DNA from: Rhizobium freirei PRF 81
Lineage (GTDB): Bacteria > Pseudomonadota > Alphaproteobacteria > Rhizobiales > Rhizobiaceae
Reading direction: 5' to 3'
Length of the DNA stretch: 64,000 nt
Assembly: GCF_000359745.1 (NCBI RefSeq)
Contig: NZ_AQHN01000056.1
Span: 310,001 to 374,000 of the forward strand
Numbering within the stretch: the stretch's first letter is position 1; each line of letters begins with the position of its first letter. Positions 1 to 8,877 of this stretch are shown one piece after another. The translations under genes were made by a program, and so were the position numbers. The notes beneath the pieces are model-generated. The model was not told the DNA's origin. It saw nothing but the letters and a program-made list of their open reading frames with translations, and ran no database searches.

Positions 1-51
1 CGGCCGGTCCCAATTCCGTCTCATTTCCTGACCAGAAGTCGAAGTGAATCA

Positions 52-735
52 ATGCTCGCGAAACACATCGGACGCATGAGAAAATCCACGATTGTCCACG
101 CCGTCGCGCTCGCCGGCGGCCTGCTGCTTGCACCGGCCATCGTGTCGGCGCATCCGCATATTTTCGTGGAAGCGCGGCTTGAAGTGTTGGCAGGACCAGA
201 TGGGAACGTGCAGGAACTGCGCAATGTCTGGCGCTTCGACGAGGTGTTCTCCTCCTCCGTGCTGATGGACTTCGACAAGAACACCAATCTGAAGCTCGAT
301 CCGGACGAACTGAAGGAAGTCGGCAAAACAGTACGCGAATCCCTCGCCGAATACGACTACTACGCCAACCTGACGCTCAACGGCAAAACGATCAAGGTGG
401 ACAAGCCCGACATCATCAATGTCGACTTTCGCGACGGCCAGCTTCTGATGTTCTTCGCCGTCAAGCCGGCCGAGCCGATGCCGCTGGCCAAGGGCAACAA
501 GCTCAGCTTCGGCATCTACGACCCCACGCTCTATACGTCGATCGATTTCCCGAACGACAAGGAGCTGGTTACGGAAGGGGAAGCCTTCAAAAGCTGCACA
601 CCGAAGGTCGTGCGCCCAAACCCGGATGAAGTCATCGCCGAAAACAAGACGACATTGACGGATGCCTTCTACAACGATCCGACGGGAACGACGATGTCGA
701 AACTCTTTGCAACGCGGATAGACGTTCAATGCTGA
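52..735 (+). CDS. DUF1007 family periplasmic protein, partner of metal exporter
   Basis: This is a predicted secreted protein of 227 residues. A basic start and a hydrophobic stretch (about residues 10-34) form a signal peptide, and the mature part opens with HPHIFVEARLEV, the block typical of DUF1007. DUF1007 genes commonly sit beside NicO-type nickel/cobalt exporters, and that gene follows here with a 7-base overlap (ATGCTGA), so translation is probably coupled. A metal-handling or chaperone role in the periplasm is inferred from this pairing only. The ATG at 52 has a GAAG eight bases upstream. The ATG at 76 would give a tidier signal peptide (MRKST) and is a real alternative. Confidence 0.85.
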   Translation: MLAKHIGRMRKSTIVHAVALAGGLLLAPAIVSAHPHIFVEARLEVLAGPDGNVQELRNVWRFDEVFSSSVLMDFDKNTNLKLDPDELKEVGKTVRESLAEYDYYANLTLNGKTIKVDKPDIINVDFRDGQLLMFFAVKPAEPMPLAKGNKLSFGIYDPTLYTSIDFPNDKELVTEGEAFKSCTPKVVRPNPDEVIAENKTTLTDAFYNDPTGTTMSKLFATRIDVQC

Positions 736-1829
736 TTTCGAGAGTAGGAAAGCTCGCTCCGGCTGCAGCGCTCGCCTTTCTGGCGGTTGCCAGTCTCGCA
801 CATGCCGCGGGCTCGCCGCTCGGCATCGGCACGGCAGAGCCGAGCTTCCAGCCGACCGGCGGCCCGCTTGCGCCGATCTTCCTCTATGTGAATTACGAGC
901 AGCAAGCCTTCTACCGCGCGCTCACCAAATCGATCGAAGCCATGCGCCAGGACCCATGGCAGCTCTGGACCCTGATCGGCCTCTCGTTTGCTTACGGCAT
1001 TTTCCACGCAGCCGGTCCCGGCCACGGCAAGGCAGTCATTTCCTCCTACATGGTCGCCAACGAGATCGAGCTGAAACGCGGCATCGGCATTTCCTTCATC
1101 TCGGCGCTCATCCAGGGTCTTGTCGCCGTCCTCGTCGTCGGCGCCGCCTATTTCGTCCTGCGCGGCTCAGGCATCACCATGACCATGGCGACCAACGCCA
1201 TGGAGCTTGCCAGCTTCGTCATGGTCATCCTGTTCGGTTGCTGGCTTCTGTTCCGCAAAGTGCGGGCGATGCTTCAGAGCCGCGCGCAACGCCGCGAGAT
1301 TCAGCTCGTGACATCGGCTGGTCCGATCAGCCTGTCGCTTTTCGAAGGTGCCGCAACCGGCACGGATTCGGTGCGGGGCTTCCAGCGCAGCGCCGCCGCC
1401 GGCGGCTATCAATGCTACGACCCCGCCCATGCGACAGGCGAAGGCGCCTATTGCGAAACCTGCGGCCATGCCCATCTGCCCGATCCGAAAATGCTGTCGA
1501 ACGAGAAATTCAGCATCCGCGAAGCCTGGTCGGCCATCATCGCCGTCGGTCTGCGCCCCTGCTCCGGCGCACTGCTGGTCATGACCTTCTCGATGCTGAA
1601 CGGGCTCTATCTCGGCGGGCTGCTGTCGGTGCTCGCCATGTCGATCGGCACGGCGCTGACCGTTTCGCTGCTCGCCATCATCGCGGTTTTCGCCAAGGGC
1701 ACCGCCATGCGCTTCACCGGCAGGGGTTCGAGGCTTTCGGCATGGGTCGGCAACAGCATCGAGATTCTCGGCGCGCTGCTGGTCGTCTGCACGGGCGTCG
1801 TTCTGCTCGGAGCCTCGCTCCAGAGCTGA
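729..1829 (+). CDS. NicO/RcnA-type nickel-cobalt exporter, inner membrane
   Basis: Integral membrane protein of 366 residues in the NicO (HoxN/RcnA-like) family, which exports Ni2+/Co2+ or related metals. Family marks are HAAGPGHGKA (residues 93-102) in the first membrane block and RPCSGA (276-281) in the last. A signal-like hydrophobic segment covers residues 8-27. A cytoplasmic or periplasmic loop at about 182-262 carries C229, H234, C242, C245, H247 and H249, a plausible metal-sensing cluster in place of the long His-rich loop of E. coli RcnA. The start overlaps the DUF1007 stop. The specific metal cannot be read from sequence. Confidence 0.85.
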   Translation: MLISRVGKLAPAAALAFLAVASLAHAAGSPLGIGTAEPSFQPTGGPLAPIFLYVNYEQQAFYRALTKSIEAMRQDPWQLWTLIGLSFAYGIFHAAGPGHGKAVISSYMVANEIELKRGIGISFISALIQGLVAVLVVGAAYFVLRGSGITMTMATNAMELASFVMVILFGCWLLFRKVRAMLQSRAQRREIQLVTSAGPISLSLFEGAATGTDSVRGFQRSAAAGGYQCYDPAHATGEGAYCETCGHAHLPDPKMLSNEKFSIREAWSAIIAVGLRPCSGALLVMTFSMLNGLYLGGLLSVLAMSIGTALTVSLLAIIAVFAKGTAMRFTGRGSRLSAWVGNSIEILGALLVVCTGVVLLGASLQS

Positions 1830-1836
1830 CGGCGGC

Positions 1837-2052
1837 TTAGGGCTCCTTACGGCGCTGATAGCGCGCCCTCAACCAGAACACGAAGAAGAAAGCCAGGATG
1901 ACCAGCACGCCGAAACCGGTGCCGAGCCAAGGCGAAATCGTTCCGAGCCAGACGATGACGTTCGGCATCAGATAGAGCACGGCGGTTGCCACCAGCAAAA
2001 TAACCCCTGCCGCAATCGCTGCCGAGCGCGTGTCGCTTTTCTTGTCCGTCAA
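1837..2052 (-). CDS. Small two-helix membrane protein, unknown function
   Basis: A 71-residue protein with two hydrophobic helices (about residues 11-31 and 40-60) and a basic tail (RARYQRRKEP). I do not recognise the family. A TTG start at 2052 is chosen because it follows a G-rich stretch (GGGGGCGGCGA). The frame stays open to 2172, but those extra codons translate a dispersed intergenic repeat (2066-2168) and are unlikely to be protein. It is convergent with the metal exporter, 7 bases apart. Confidence 0.6.
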   Translation of the reverse strand: MTDKKSDTRSAAIAAGVILLVATAVLYLMPNVIVWLGTISPWLGTGFGVLVILAFFFVFWLRARYQRRKEP

Positions 2053-2065
2053 ATCGCCGCCCCCC

Positions 2066-2168
2066 AGAGCAATTCCAGGAAAAGTGCATAACGGTTTTCC
2101 GTCCGGAATTGCGTAAAAACAAAGAGATAGAGCATTTTCGTGATTCGAGGAAAAGCGGAAAGGCTCTA
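2066..2168. repeat. Dispersed intergenic repeat, copy 1
   Basis: About 100 bases that match, in reverse complement, 29360-29457. Shared blocks include GAGCGTTTTCGTGATTC-like ends, a central TCCGGACGGAAAACC block and a GGAAAAGTGC block. The ends are partly inverted (AGAGCA/GGCTCT). I recall this type as common between genes in rhizobia. Confidence 0.7.
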
Positions 2169-2249
2169 GCACGCCATGAAATGTTTCGGCGAAGGCTTAG
2201 GCTAGCCGCCGCCGAAAGGCAACCGGCCGCAACCGATCAGGCTCAGACT

Positions 2250-2332
2250 CTACAGCGCCGCGCGGCGCTGTAGCACTTTAGATCTGCGGCATAATTTTAT
2301 CCTTAAATCAATTCCGATTTAAGGAATTATGC
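2250..2332. repeat. Paired palindromic repeat overlapping a stop codon
   Basis: Two hairpins in tandem. Positions 2250-2273 form a perfect 24-base palindrome centred on CGCGCG. Positions 2291-2332 pair CCTTAAATC with GATTTAAGG, with CATAATT/AATTATG outside. The second hairpin overlaps the stop codon of the DUF533 gene (2327-2329) and could also act in 3'-end processing. Confidence 0.65.
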
Positions 2333-3046
2333 AGTAGCGCCTGCAACCGTCGCCTCGATGTGATCGACCAGCGCATCGGGCAGGCCGAGCCGGCCGGCGA
2401 GCAGATCCAGATAGCCACGCTCAGCCCTGGAGTCCGGTTCGATCGTCAGCCGCGATGCCGTATAGACCTGCACTCGCTGTTCCTCGGTCTTCGCCGAGGC
2501 AACGATGGCATCGAGATCAACGGGATTGGCAAGTTCGCGCTGGAAGAAGGCTTCCGCCTCTGACCCGAGGCCGGCCTCCTGCACCTTGCCGAGAATGCGC
2601 TGACGCTCGGTATCGTCGATATGCCCGTCGGCGCGGGCAGCCGCGATCATTGCGCGGACGAGCGAGAGCGTGAAATCATCGCTGGCGATGGCCGGCGCCG
2701 TGCTGAAGCCGGAATCGGAGGGCGGCGGCAGGAATTGCGGCTCGGCCCGCGGGGCGGCCCGGGAGTCCGACTGCGGTGCAGGCTGCGGCTGATTGCCGTC
2801 GCGATAATTCTTGTAGGCCTGATAGCCAAGCCCGGCGATAGCGGCGAGGCCACCGAGTGTCAGGACATTGCCGGCAACCTGACGTCCGGTCTTCGTTCCG
2901 AGCAGCACACCGGCGATCGCGCTCGTTGCCATTGGATTGTCGCGGGCAAGATTGATGACCTCGGTCGCCTTGTCCTTGACGCTTCCCTGCATTCCGGGAA
3001 CCTGAGATCCCAAAAACTGGTCCAGCAGCTTGCGGGCATCGATCAT
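2327..3046 (-). CDS. DUF533 / TerB-like domain membrane-associated protein
   Basis: A 239-residue protein. An N-terminal hydrophobic Gly/Ala-rich region (about 40-76) precedes a Pro-rich linker (about 87-110) and a C-terminal helical domain (about 125-239) resembling TerB-like/DUF533 folds. The ATG at 3046 is preferred to the longer frame because AAGGAGC lies just upstream and MIDARKLLDQFLG begins the conserved part. Molecular function is unknown. Family members are inner-membrane-associated. It is monocistronic, lying after the eda terminator on the same strand. Confidence 0.75.
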   Translation of the reverse strand: MIDARKLLDQFLGSQVPGMQGSVKDKATEVINLARDNPMATSAIAGVLLGTKTGRQVAGNVLTLGGLAAIAGLGYQAYKNYRDGNQPQPAPQSDSRAAPRAEPQFLPPPSDSGFSTAPAIASDDFTLSLVRAMIAAARADGHIDDTERQRILGKVQEAGLGSEAEAFFQRELANPVDLDAIVASAKTEEQRVQVYTASRLTIEPDSRAERGYLDLLAGRLGLPDALVDHIEATVAGATA

Positions 3047-3124
3047 GTGGTGCTCCTTCCGTCCTTTTGATGGTGAAAGGGAGATAGGAAGCGCAACCGC
3101 AAATACCAATCCGCTGAATAGAAA

Positions 3125-3152
3125 AAGGCGCGCATGGAGCCACGCGCGCCTT
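3125..3152 (-). terminator. Rho-independent terminator of eda
   Basis: On the minus strand, a 9-bp stem AAGGCGCGC/GCGCGCCTT with a 10-base loop is followed by a T run. It starts 24 bases past the eda stop. Confidence 0.8.
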
Positions 3153-3175
3153 CGAAATCGAACGGAAGCGAGGTC

Positions 3176-3814
3176 TCAGCCCTTGAGCGCGGCGGCCTCG
3201 GCGGCAAGCTTGGTGATCCCGGCCCAGTCGCCGGCCGCAACCAACTCCTTCGGCGCGACCCAGGAACCGCCGATGCAGACGACGTTCGGCAGCGACAGAT
3301 AGTCATGAGCGTTCTTCAGCGAGATGCCGCCCGTCGGGCAGAAGATCGTGCCGGCAAGCGGCGAGGACAGTGCCTTGAGATAGGCCGCGCCGCCGGCCTG
3401 CTCGGCCGGGAAGAACTTCAGCACCGTATAGCCTTCTTCCCGCAGCGCCATGACTTCGCTCGCCGTGGCCGCGCCCGGCAGCAGCGGCACATGCGAAGAG
3501 CGGGCGGCATCGAGAAGCTCCTGCGTCGTGCCGGGGCTGACGATGAATTTCGAGCCGGCTTCGACGGCCGCGTCCCATTGGCTGACGTTCAGGATCGTGC
3601 CGGCGCCGACTTCGGCCCCTTCCACCTCCTCGGCCACGGCGCGGATGGCATCGAGCGCACCGGCGGTACGCAGCGTGATCTCGATCGCCTTCAAGCCGCC
3701 GGCGACGAGCGCCCGGGCCAGAGGAACAGCCGATTTCGCATCCTCGACGATCAGCACGGGCACGACCGGCTGCAATTTCAGAATGGAAAGAAGCTTCGCG
3801 GTTTTCTCACCCAT
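3176..3814 (-). CDS. eda: KDPG aldolase (2-dehydro-3-deoxy-phosphogluconate aldolase)
   Basis: Cytosolic class I aldolase of the Entner-Doudoroff pathway, cleaving KDPG to pyruvate and glyceraldehyde-3-phosphate. It may also act on KDPGal. It is 212 residues, normal length. The Schiff-base lysine is K133 in VLKFFPAE and the general acid/base is E45 in EITLRT, the same numbers as in E. coli Eda. GAGTI and LPGAATASE are also present. It is transcribed alone, divergent from the CYTH gene, and closed by the hairpin at 3125-3152. No edd gene is next to it. Confidence 0.92.
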   Translation of the reverse strand: MGEKTAKLLSILKLQPVVPVLIVEDAKSAVPLARALVAGGLKAIEITLRTAGALDAIRAVAEEVEGAEVGAGTILNVSQWDAAVEAGSKFIVSPGTTQELLDAARSSHVPLLPGAATASEVMALREEGYTVLKFFPAEQAGGAAYLKALSSPLAGTIFCPTGGISLKNAHDYLSLPNVVCIGGSWVAPKELVAAGDWAGITKLAAEAAALKG

Positions 3815-3973
3815 GATCGGTACGCTCCCTTAAAACGATTGAAATCCGGCCTTCGAATAGCCTTCCCGGAGGTGCTTGTCGAGACAAAAGCTCACTCTCG
3901 CTGCGATGGGTAGGAATTCGTCGTGACTTGCTATAGGCTAGCTCAATCTGTGCCGGTGGAGCATGTCAAACGC

Positions 3974-4459
3974 ATGGCAAAAGAGATCGAGCGAAAGTTT
4001 CTGGTGCGCGGCGATCATTGGCGGAATTTCGTGTCGGAGAGACTCGTTCTGCGACAAGGATACATCGCTTCCATGGATGACCGTTCAGTGCGGATCAGGC
4101 TGACGAATGAGAGCAATGCCACCTTGACGATAAAGATCGGCAAGGCGATGACGCGTGACGAGTTCGAATACGAGATTCCTGTCGAGGACGCGGAAGAGCT
4201 GCTGGGGACGGCCATCGGTCTCGTCATCGAAAAGACCCGCCACAAGGTGCCCTTCAAGGGATTCGTCTGGGAGATCGACGTGTTCCGCGGCGCTCATCGC
4301 GGCCTCGTGATCGCCGAGGTGGAGATGGAAGACGAAAACGACAATCCGGAGCTGCCGGACTGGATTGGCCGTGAAGTGACCGGCGAACACCGCTATTCCA
4401 ACCAGGCGCTCGCGACCCAGTTCGAGCAGGAGTACGATGAGTTATCGCATACGGCCTGA
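3974..4459 (+). CDS. CYTH domain protein (triphosphate tunnel enzyme)
   Basis: A single CYTH domain of 161 residues. The signature ExExK is EIERK at residues 4-8, followed by the alternating charged beta strands of the triphosphate tunnel (VRIRL, LTIKIG, EYEIP, EIDVF, VIAEVEME). Such enzymes hydrolyse inorganic triphosphate or bind polyphosphate with a divalent metal. ATG 3974 puts the signature at the very N-terminus, as in relatives. The GTG at 3923 would add 17 unconserved residues. The 3' end overlaps the CHAD gene by 23 bases. Confidence 0.85.
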   Translation: MAKEIERKFLVRGDHWRNFVSERLVLRQGYIASMDDRSVRIRLTNESNATLTIKIGKAMTRDEFEYEIPVEDAEELLGTAIGLVIEKTRHKVPFKGFVWEIDVFRGAHRGLVIAEVEMEDENDNPELPDWIGREVTGEHRYSNQALATQFEQEYDELSHTA

Positions 4460-5348
4460 CCGGGCCTTCGATGGCGAGATGCATAAGGTCGCCGTGCATC
4501 AACTCGGCAAGGCGATAACCGTACTCAAAGATCGCCCGCAAGGTCTGCACGAAGCGGTCCATGCCGCTCGCAAGAGCATCAAGCGCGTACGCGCCCTCTA
4601 TCGATTGATCGCTCCCGTCGCCGGGGAATTTCAGCGTCAGGAAAATGACCGGCTTCGAGACATGGCGCGCACGCTCTCCAGCGTGCGTGACGCGACTGCG
4701 ATGATCGAGGTCAGCCTCTATCTTCAGGAAACGGCGACGGCACCTGACGAGCGGCAGGCATTATCCCGCGTCAACGAAGTGCTGACGGCCCGGCGCGACC
4801 GCTTGTCCGAGGCGGAGAGCGATCTTGAAGACAAGGCCCAGGCGGCGATCGACACTTGCCTCGAAGCGATCGAGGCAGTGAAGAGTGTTTCGGTCGAATG
4901 CGGCAGGCGCGATGCGGCACGGCTGCTCCAGAAGAGCTGGCGCAAGAACGGTCGCAAGGCGATGGAGGCATTCTGCGAATGCGGCGACACGGATGCTCAT
5001 GTGGAGAGCTTTCATAACCTGCGCAAACGCAGCCAGGACTGTTGGATGAACCATCTGCTGCTGCGGGACATCTGGCCGACCGCCATGCATGCCAAGCAGC
5101 TTGAGGCCAAGGCACTGGTCGATGTGCTCGGCCGCTATCTCGACCTGTCGATCCTGTCCGGTGTTGCGGACCGCGAGCCGCATCTCTTCGACAGCAATGA
5201 CGACCGCGCACGGCTGCTGGAGGCGATCATCTCGCGCCAGCAGGTTGCCCGCAAAGAGGCACTGAGCCGAGCCCATCGGGTCTTCGGCGACAAGCCCGAG
5301 CGCGAGGCGCGAACCATCAAACAGCTCTGGCTGGAAGCGGCGGATTGA
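4437..5348 (+). CDS. CHAD domain protein
   Basis: A 303-residue, alpha-helical CHAD (conserved histidine alpha-helical domain) protein. The conserved early block is [20 protein letters not shown], with further HxxRK-type motifs (HNLRKRSQ near residue 195). CHAD domains bind polyphosphate and are often fused C-terminal to CYTH, as in E. coli YgiF. Here the two are separate genes overlapping by 23 bases, with AGGAG upstream of ATG 4437, so co-translation is expected. Its catalytic role, if any, is unknown. Confidence 0.85.
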   Translation: MSYRIRPDRAFDGEMHKVAVHQLGKAITVLKDRPQGLHEAVHAARKSIKRVRALYRLIAPVAGEFQRQENDRLRDMARTLSSVRDATAMIEVSLYLQETATAPDERQALSRVNEVLTARRDRLSEAESDLEDKAQAAIDTCLEAIEAVKSVSVECGRRDAARLLQKSWRKNGRKAMEAFCECGDTDAHVESFHNLRKRSQDCWMNHLLLRDIWPTAMHAKQLEAKALVDVLGRYLDLSILSGVADREPHLFDSNDDRARLLEAIISRQQVARKEALSRAHRVFGDKPEREARTIKQLWLEAAD

Positions 5349-5502
5349 AGCAGCCGATCTCCGGGCAACGACGGCCAAATCGGCCTTCCAGCCCGTTTTC
5401 TCGGCGGTTTATGCGGCCTGGACCAGCATATTGCGCCGGCGATGCCGGGCTTCGACGCAAATCCCGATTGCCTGCAAGCCAACAAAATTGTATTTCCCCG
5501 CC

Positions 5503-6444
5503 ATGACCGACATTCTTTCCGACCCACGGCGCGAGGCGACCGGCGCATTTCTTGTTGCCGCGCTCTATCATTTCATTTCCTTCCCGCGCTTCGAAAGCCT
5601 GCGCGAGCCTCTGTTTGCGCTCTGCGAGGCAAACGGCGTCAAAGGCACCCTGCTGCTCGCGCATGAGGGCATCAACGGCACGATTGCCGGAACGGATGCG
5701 GCCATCGGCACCGTGCTCTCTTTCCTGCGCGCCCAGCCGGAATTTGCCGGCCTCGAGCACAAGGAAAGCCGCGCGTCGAAAATGCCGTTCGTGCGCATGA
5801 AGGTGAAGCTCAAGAAAGAGATCGTTACCATGGGCGTCGAGGATATCGACCCCACTCAGGTCGTCGGCACCTATGTCGCGCCGAAGGACTGGAACGCATT
5901 GATCTCCGATCCCGACACCATCGTCATCGACACCCGCAACGACTACGAGACCGCCATCGGCGTCTTCAAGGGCGCGGTCGACCCGAAGACCAAGACCTTC
6001 CGCGAATTCCCCGAATGGGTGCGTGAGAATACCGGCCTGCACAACAAGCCGAAGATCGCCATGTATTGCACCGGCGGCATCCGCTGCGAAAAGGCGACGG
6101 CCTTCATGAAGCAGCAGGGCTTCGACGAGGTCTATCATCTCAAGGGCGGCATCCTGAAATATCTCGAGGAAGTGCCGGCAGAGGAAAGCTTGTGGGAAGG
6201 CGCATGCTTCGTCTTCGACGAGCGCGTCTCGGTCGAGCATGGGCTGAAGGAAGGCAACCACAAGCTCTGTCACGCCTGCCGCAACCCGATCACCGCCGAA
6301 GAAGTGACATCGCCCTTCTACGAGGCGGGCGTTTCCTGCAGCCATTGCTATCACGAGCGCAGCGAGGAAGACCGCGAACGCTACCGCGAAAGGCAGCGCC
6401 AGATCGCGCTCGCCCGCAAGCGCGGCCATCAGCATATCGGCTGA
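5503..6444 (+). CDS. trhO: tRNA uridine(34) hydroxylase TrhO (rhodanese-like)
   Basis: Cytosolic protein of 313 residues in the YceA/TrhO family, which hydroxylates U34 of some tRNAs to ho5U using O2. An N-terminal acylphosphatase-like domain (about 10-100) precedes a rhodanese domain with catalytic C189 in MYCTGGIRC. The C-terminus has a Cys4 pair (C256/C259 and C279/C282) and an Arg-rich tail. ATG 5503 is chosen because upstream codons are unlike the family. No clear Shine-Dalgarno is visible. It is monocistronic and convergent with the next gene. Confidence 0.9.
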   Translation: MTDILSDPRREATGAFLVAALYHFISFPRFESLREPLFALCEANGVKGTLLLAHEGINGTIAGTDAAIGTVLSFLRAQPEFAGLEHKESRASKMPFVRMKVKLKKEIVTMGVEDIDPTQVVGTYVAPKDWNALISDPDTIVIDTRNDYETAIGVFKGAVDPKTKTFREFPEWVRENTGLHNKPKIAMYCTGGIRCEKATAFMKQQGFDEVYHLKGGILKYLEEVPAEESLWEGACFVFDERVSVEHGLKEGNHKLCHACRNPITAEEVTSPFYEAGVSCSHCYHERSEEDRERYRERQRQIALARKRGHQHIG

Positions 6445-6452
6445 GAAACTTA

Positions 6453-6556
6453 AAGCATGTCGCGCAAAAGCGTGCGGCGGTTTTGCGATAACGACATGCG
6501 AAACACCAAAAGCTTGAAGCGCACAGAGCGAGCCTGAAAGATCGCGAGTAGCTTTA
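6453..6556. repeat. Palindromic intergenic repeat between convergent genes
   Basis: Positions 6455-6499 fold as GCATGTCG-CGCAAAA paired with TTTTGCG-(ATAA)-CGACATGC. The rest is a GAAGCGC...GATCGCGA...GCTTTAA block. I recall this type from rhizobial intergenic regions. It may double as a two-way terminator here. Confidence 0.6.
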
Positions 6557-8767
6557 AGCCGCGGCGCCGCGCTCTTCGTCGAGCGCCGCAGCATTCTGAA
6601 CGGCAAGCCGCTTGCTGATCTCGGCTTCCGGCATCGGCTTTCCGTAGAAATAGCCCTGCAGCTCGTCGCAGCCGAAATTCTGCAGCGCCCGTCCCTGCTC
6701 TTCGATCTCGATACCTTCCGCTGTCACAGGAATGTCGAGCGAGCGGGCGAGCGCCACCGTTGCCCGCAGCATTTCGCGGGCGCGGCCGTCCTCCAACACG
6801 TTCATAGTCAGCGAGCGGTCGATCTTGATACGATCGAAGCCGAATTGGCGCAGATAGCCGATCGAGGAGAAGCCCGAGCCGAAATCGTCCAGCGCCACCT
6901 TGACGCCAAGCGCCTTCAGCCGCTCGATCGACTGGCGCGTGCGTTCCGGATTTTGAATGATATAGCCTTCGGTGATTTCCAGCGTCACGCGCCCGGCCTC
7001 GATCTCCGTGCTGTTCAGCACATTGCGAACGTAATCGGCGAAAGCGGGATTGCGGAATTGACCGGGCGAGACGTTGACGGCAACCCGCAGATCGGGCCAT
7101 TGCCGCGCAGCTTCACACGCCTTGCGCAGGACGAACAGCCCGAGCGCCTCGATGAGCCCGGAGGTCTCGGCAACGGGAATGAAGGTCTCCGGCGAAATCG
7201 GTCCATGGCCCGGGCGGTTCCATCGCACGAGCGCCTCGACGCCAGTCATTTCGCAGCTCGAAGCATCGACCAGCGGCTGGTAGACAACCACCAGCTCTTC
7301 CATCTCGATCGCGCGACGCAGATCGAGCTCCAGCGCATTGCGCTCCTCGCGATGCGCATCCATGGCCGTCTCATAGCAGGTCATGCGGGCGCGGCCGGCC
7401 TCCTTGGCCTTGTACATGGCGAGGTCGGCGCGCCGCACCAGTTCTTCGCGGTCTATGCGACCTTCCGGCGAGCTTGCGATACCGATGCTGGCGCCGACGA
7501 CGACCACACGACGGCCGATCTCCAATGGTTCGGACAGAAAATCCAGAACCTGTTCGGCGAGCCGCAGGGCCGGCGCGTCATTGAGCTCCTTGGTCGGAAA
7601 GACGATGGCGAATTCATCGCCTCCAAGACGTGCCAGGGATGCCTGCGGTGAAACGAGCACGCTGAGCCCTGCGGCAACGGCGCGAATGAGCTGATCGCCA
7701 GTGCCGTGCCCATAGGCATCGTTGATTTCCTTGAACCCATCGAGATCGAGATAGAGAAGCAGAACATTGCTGCCGTCGCCGCGCGCCCGTTCGACCAGCC
7801 GATCCACATCGAGCCGCAGCCCCTCGCGATTGAGAAGGCCGCTCAGCCGGTCGCGCAGGGAGCCCTGACGCGCCTGAACCTCCTCTGCCCGCAGCCGGCG
7901 CCCGGCCAGCGATCCCAGGATCAGCAGCACGACAAAGAACAGGCCGACCAAGCCAAGCGCACCAAGCACGAGTGGGCGAACTTGCTGATAGCTCAGATCT
8001 CCGGGTTCGCGTGAATTCCAGACCAGCCGTCCCAGAGACTTGCCTAGCGGATCGACGATCGATACGGCGTATCGAGCGACGGTCTCCGGCGGCACCAGCT
8101 TGAGACCGCTTATGACATAGATGTTGGAAAGCACCTTGATCCGTTCGGCATCGAGATAGCGCACGAGAATGAGGTAGCGCCGCTGGCCCTCGGGCACCGG
8201 AATGCGTCCAGATCTCTCCCGGATCGTCGCGGCGCCGACAGCCGCGATGCCCTTGCTGGTCATGATGTAGCCGCTCGCCTCGGGGACTCCGGTGATGCGC
8301 GTGGTGCGCGCCTGATCGACCAGGGCCCAAACGGCGGTTCCGAGAACGTCCTCGACATTCTCGGTCATTGGCTCGCCGTCATGATAGGCAACGATCGGCT
8401 TATTGTTGTCATCGACAATGACGGCCGTGTCGAACAGGGCACCGTTGGAGGATATATCGCCGTAATTGCCGGCGACCCAGCCGCGGTCATCCCGCCCGTA
8501 GACGCTGCGCGCGGCATCGTTGCGCGCGGAATGATCGTGCAGCGTCGCCTCGAGCTGCCCTTGAAAGGTTTTGAGCGCGCCGACCGTCGTCTCCCAGGAG
8601 CGCTCGTCGTCCAGCTTGTTGGAATAATCGGCCACACGACCGATCGCGGTGAGCACCATCAAAGTCACCACGGCAACGACCACCGCGAAAGTAATCAAAA
8701 CGGCCGTCACGATAGAATGACGACCGACCTGCGTACTATGCCGCAATGACTCGATACCTGCTCCCAA
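6554..8767 (-). CDS. CHASE4-GGDEF-EAL cyclic-di-GMP turnover protein
   Basis: A 737-residue inner-membrane signalling protein. TM1 lies at about 18-42, followed by a periplasmic CHASE4-like sensor (about 45-262) and TM2 (about 265-288). The GGDEF domain (about 300-460) has an intact GGDEF at 382-386, and the EAL domain (about 475-725) has EAL at 511-513 and DDFGSGFSS from 627. Both catalytic motifs look intact, so it could make and degrade c-di-GMP. No RxxD inhibitory site precedes GGDEF. The start is TTG 8767, decided by AAGGAG nine bases upstream. No partner gene is adjacent. Confidence 0.9.
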   Translation of the reverse strand: MGAGIESLRHSTQVGRHSIVTAVLITFAVVVAVVTLMVLTAIGRVADYSNKLDDERSWETTVGALKTFQGQLEATLHDHSARNDAARSVYGRDDRGWVAGNYGDISSNGALFDTAVIVDDNNKPIVAYHDGEPMTENVEDVLGTAVWALVDQARTTRITGVPEASGYIMTSKGIAAVGAATIRERSGRIPVPEGQRRYLILVRYLDAERIKVLSNIYVISGLKLVPPETVARYAVSIVDPLGKSLGRLVWNSREPGDLSYQQVRPLVLGALGLVGLFFVVLLILGSLAGRRLRAEEVQARQGSLRDRLSGLLNREGLRLDVDRLVERARGDGSNVLLLYLDLDGFKEINDAYGHGTGDQLIRAVAAGLSVLVSPQASLARLGGDEFAIVFPTKELNDAPALRLAEQVLDFLSEPLEIGRRVVVVGASIGIASSPEGRIDREELVRRADLAMYKAKEAGRARMTCYETAMDAHREERNALELDLRRAIEMEELVVVYQPLVDASSCEMTGVEALVRWNRPGHGPISPETFIPVAETSGLIEALGLFVLRKACEAARQWPDLRVAVNVSPGQFRNPAFADYVRNVLNSTEIEAGRVTLEITEGYIIQNPERTRQSIERLKALGVKVALDDFGSGFSSIGYLRQFGFDRIKIDRSLTMNVLEDGRAREMLRATVALARSLDIPVTAEGIEIEEQGRALQNFGCDELQGYFYGKPMPEAEISKRLAVQNAAALDEERGAAA

Positions 8768-8877
8768 GGTCTTTTCTCCTTGGTGCGAAAGTCTGCCGTC
8801 AGGACTTCAATAAACGGTTAAGGCGAATTCGAGATTCCTACAGGAAAGAGTTGTATATTTGCCCATACTGGGAAAAT

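Noticed and set aside
2053..2172. N-terminal extension of the small membrane protein at 1837
   Set aside because: The extra codons translate a dispersed repeat that recurs at 29360 and have no ribosome-binding site.
5317..6606. 429-codon minus-strand frame opposite trhO
   Set aside because: It is a shadow of trhO, whose catalytic Cys and zinc motifs are on the plus strand.
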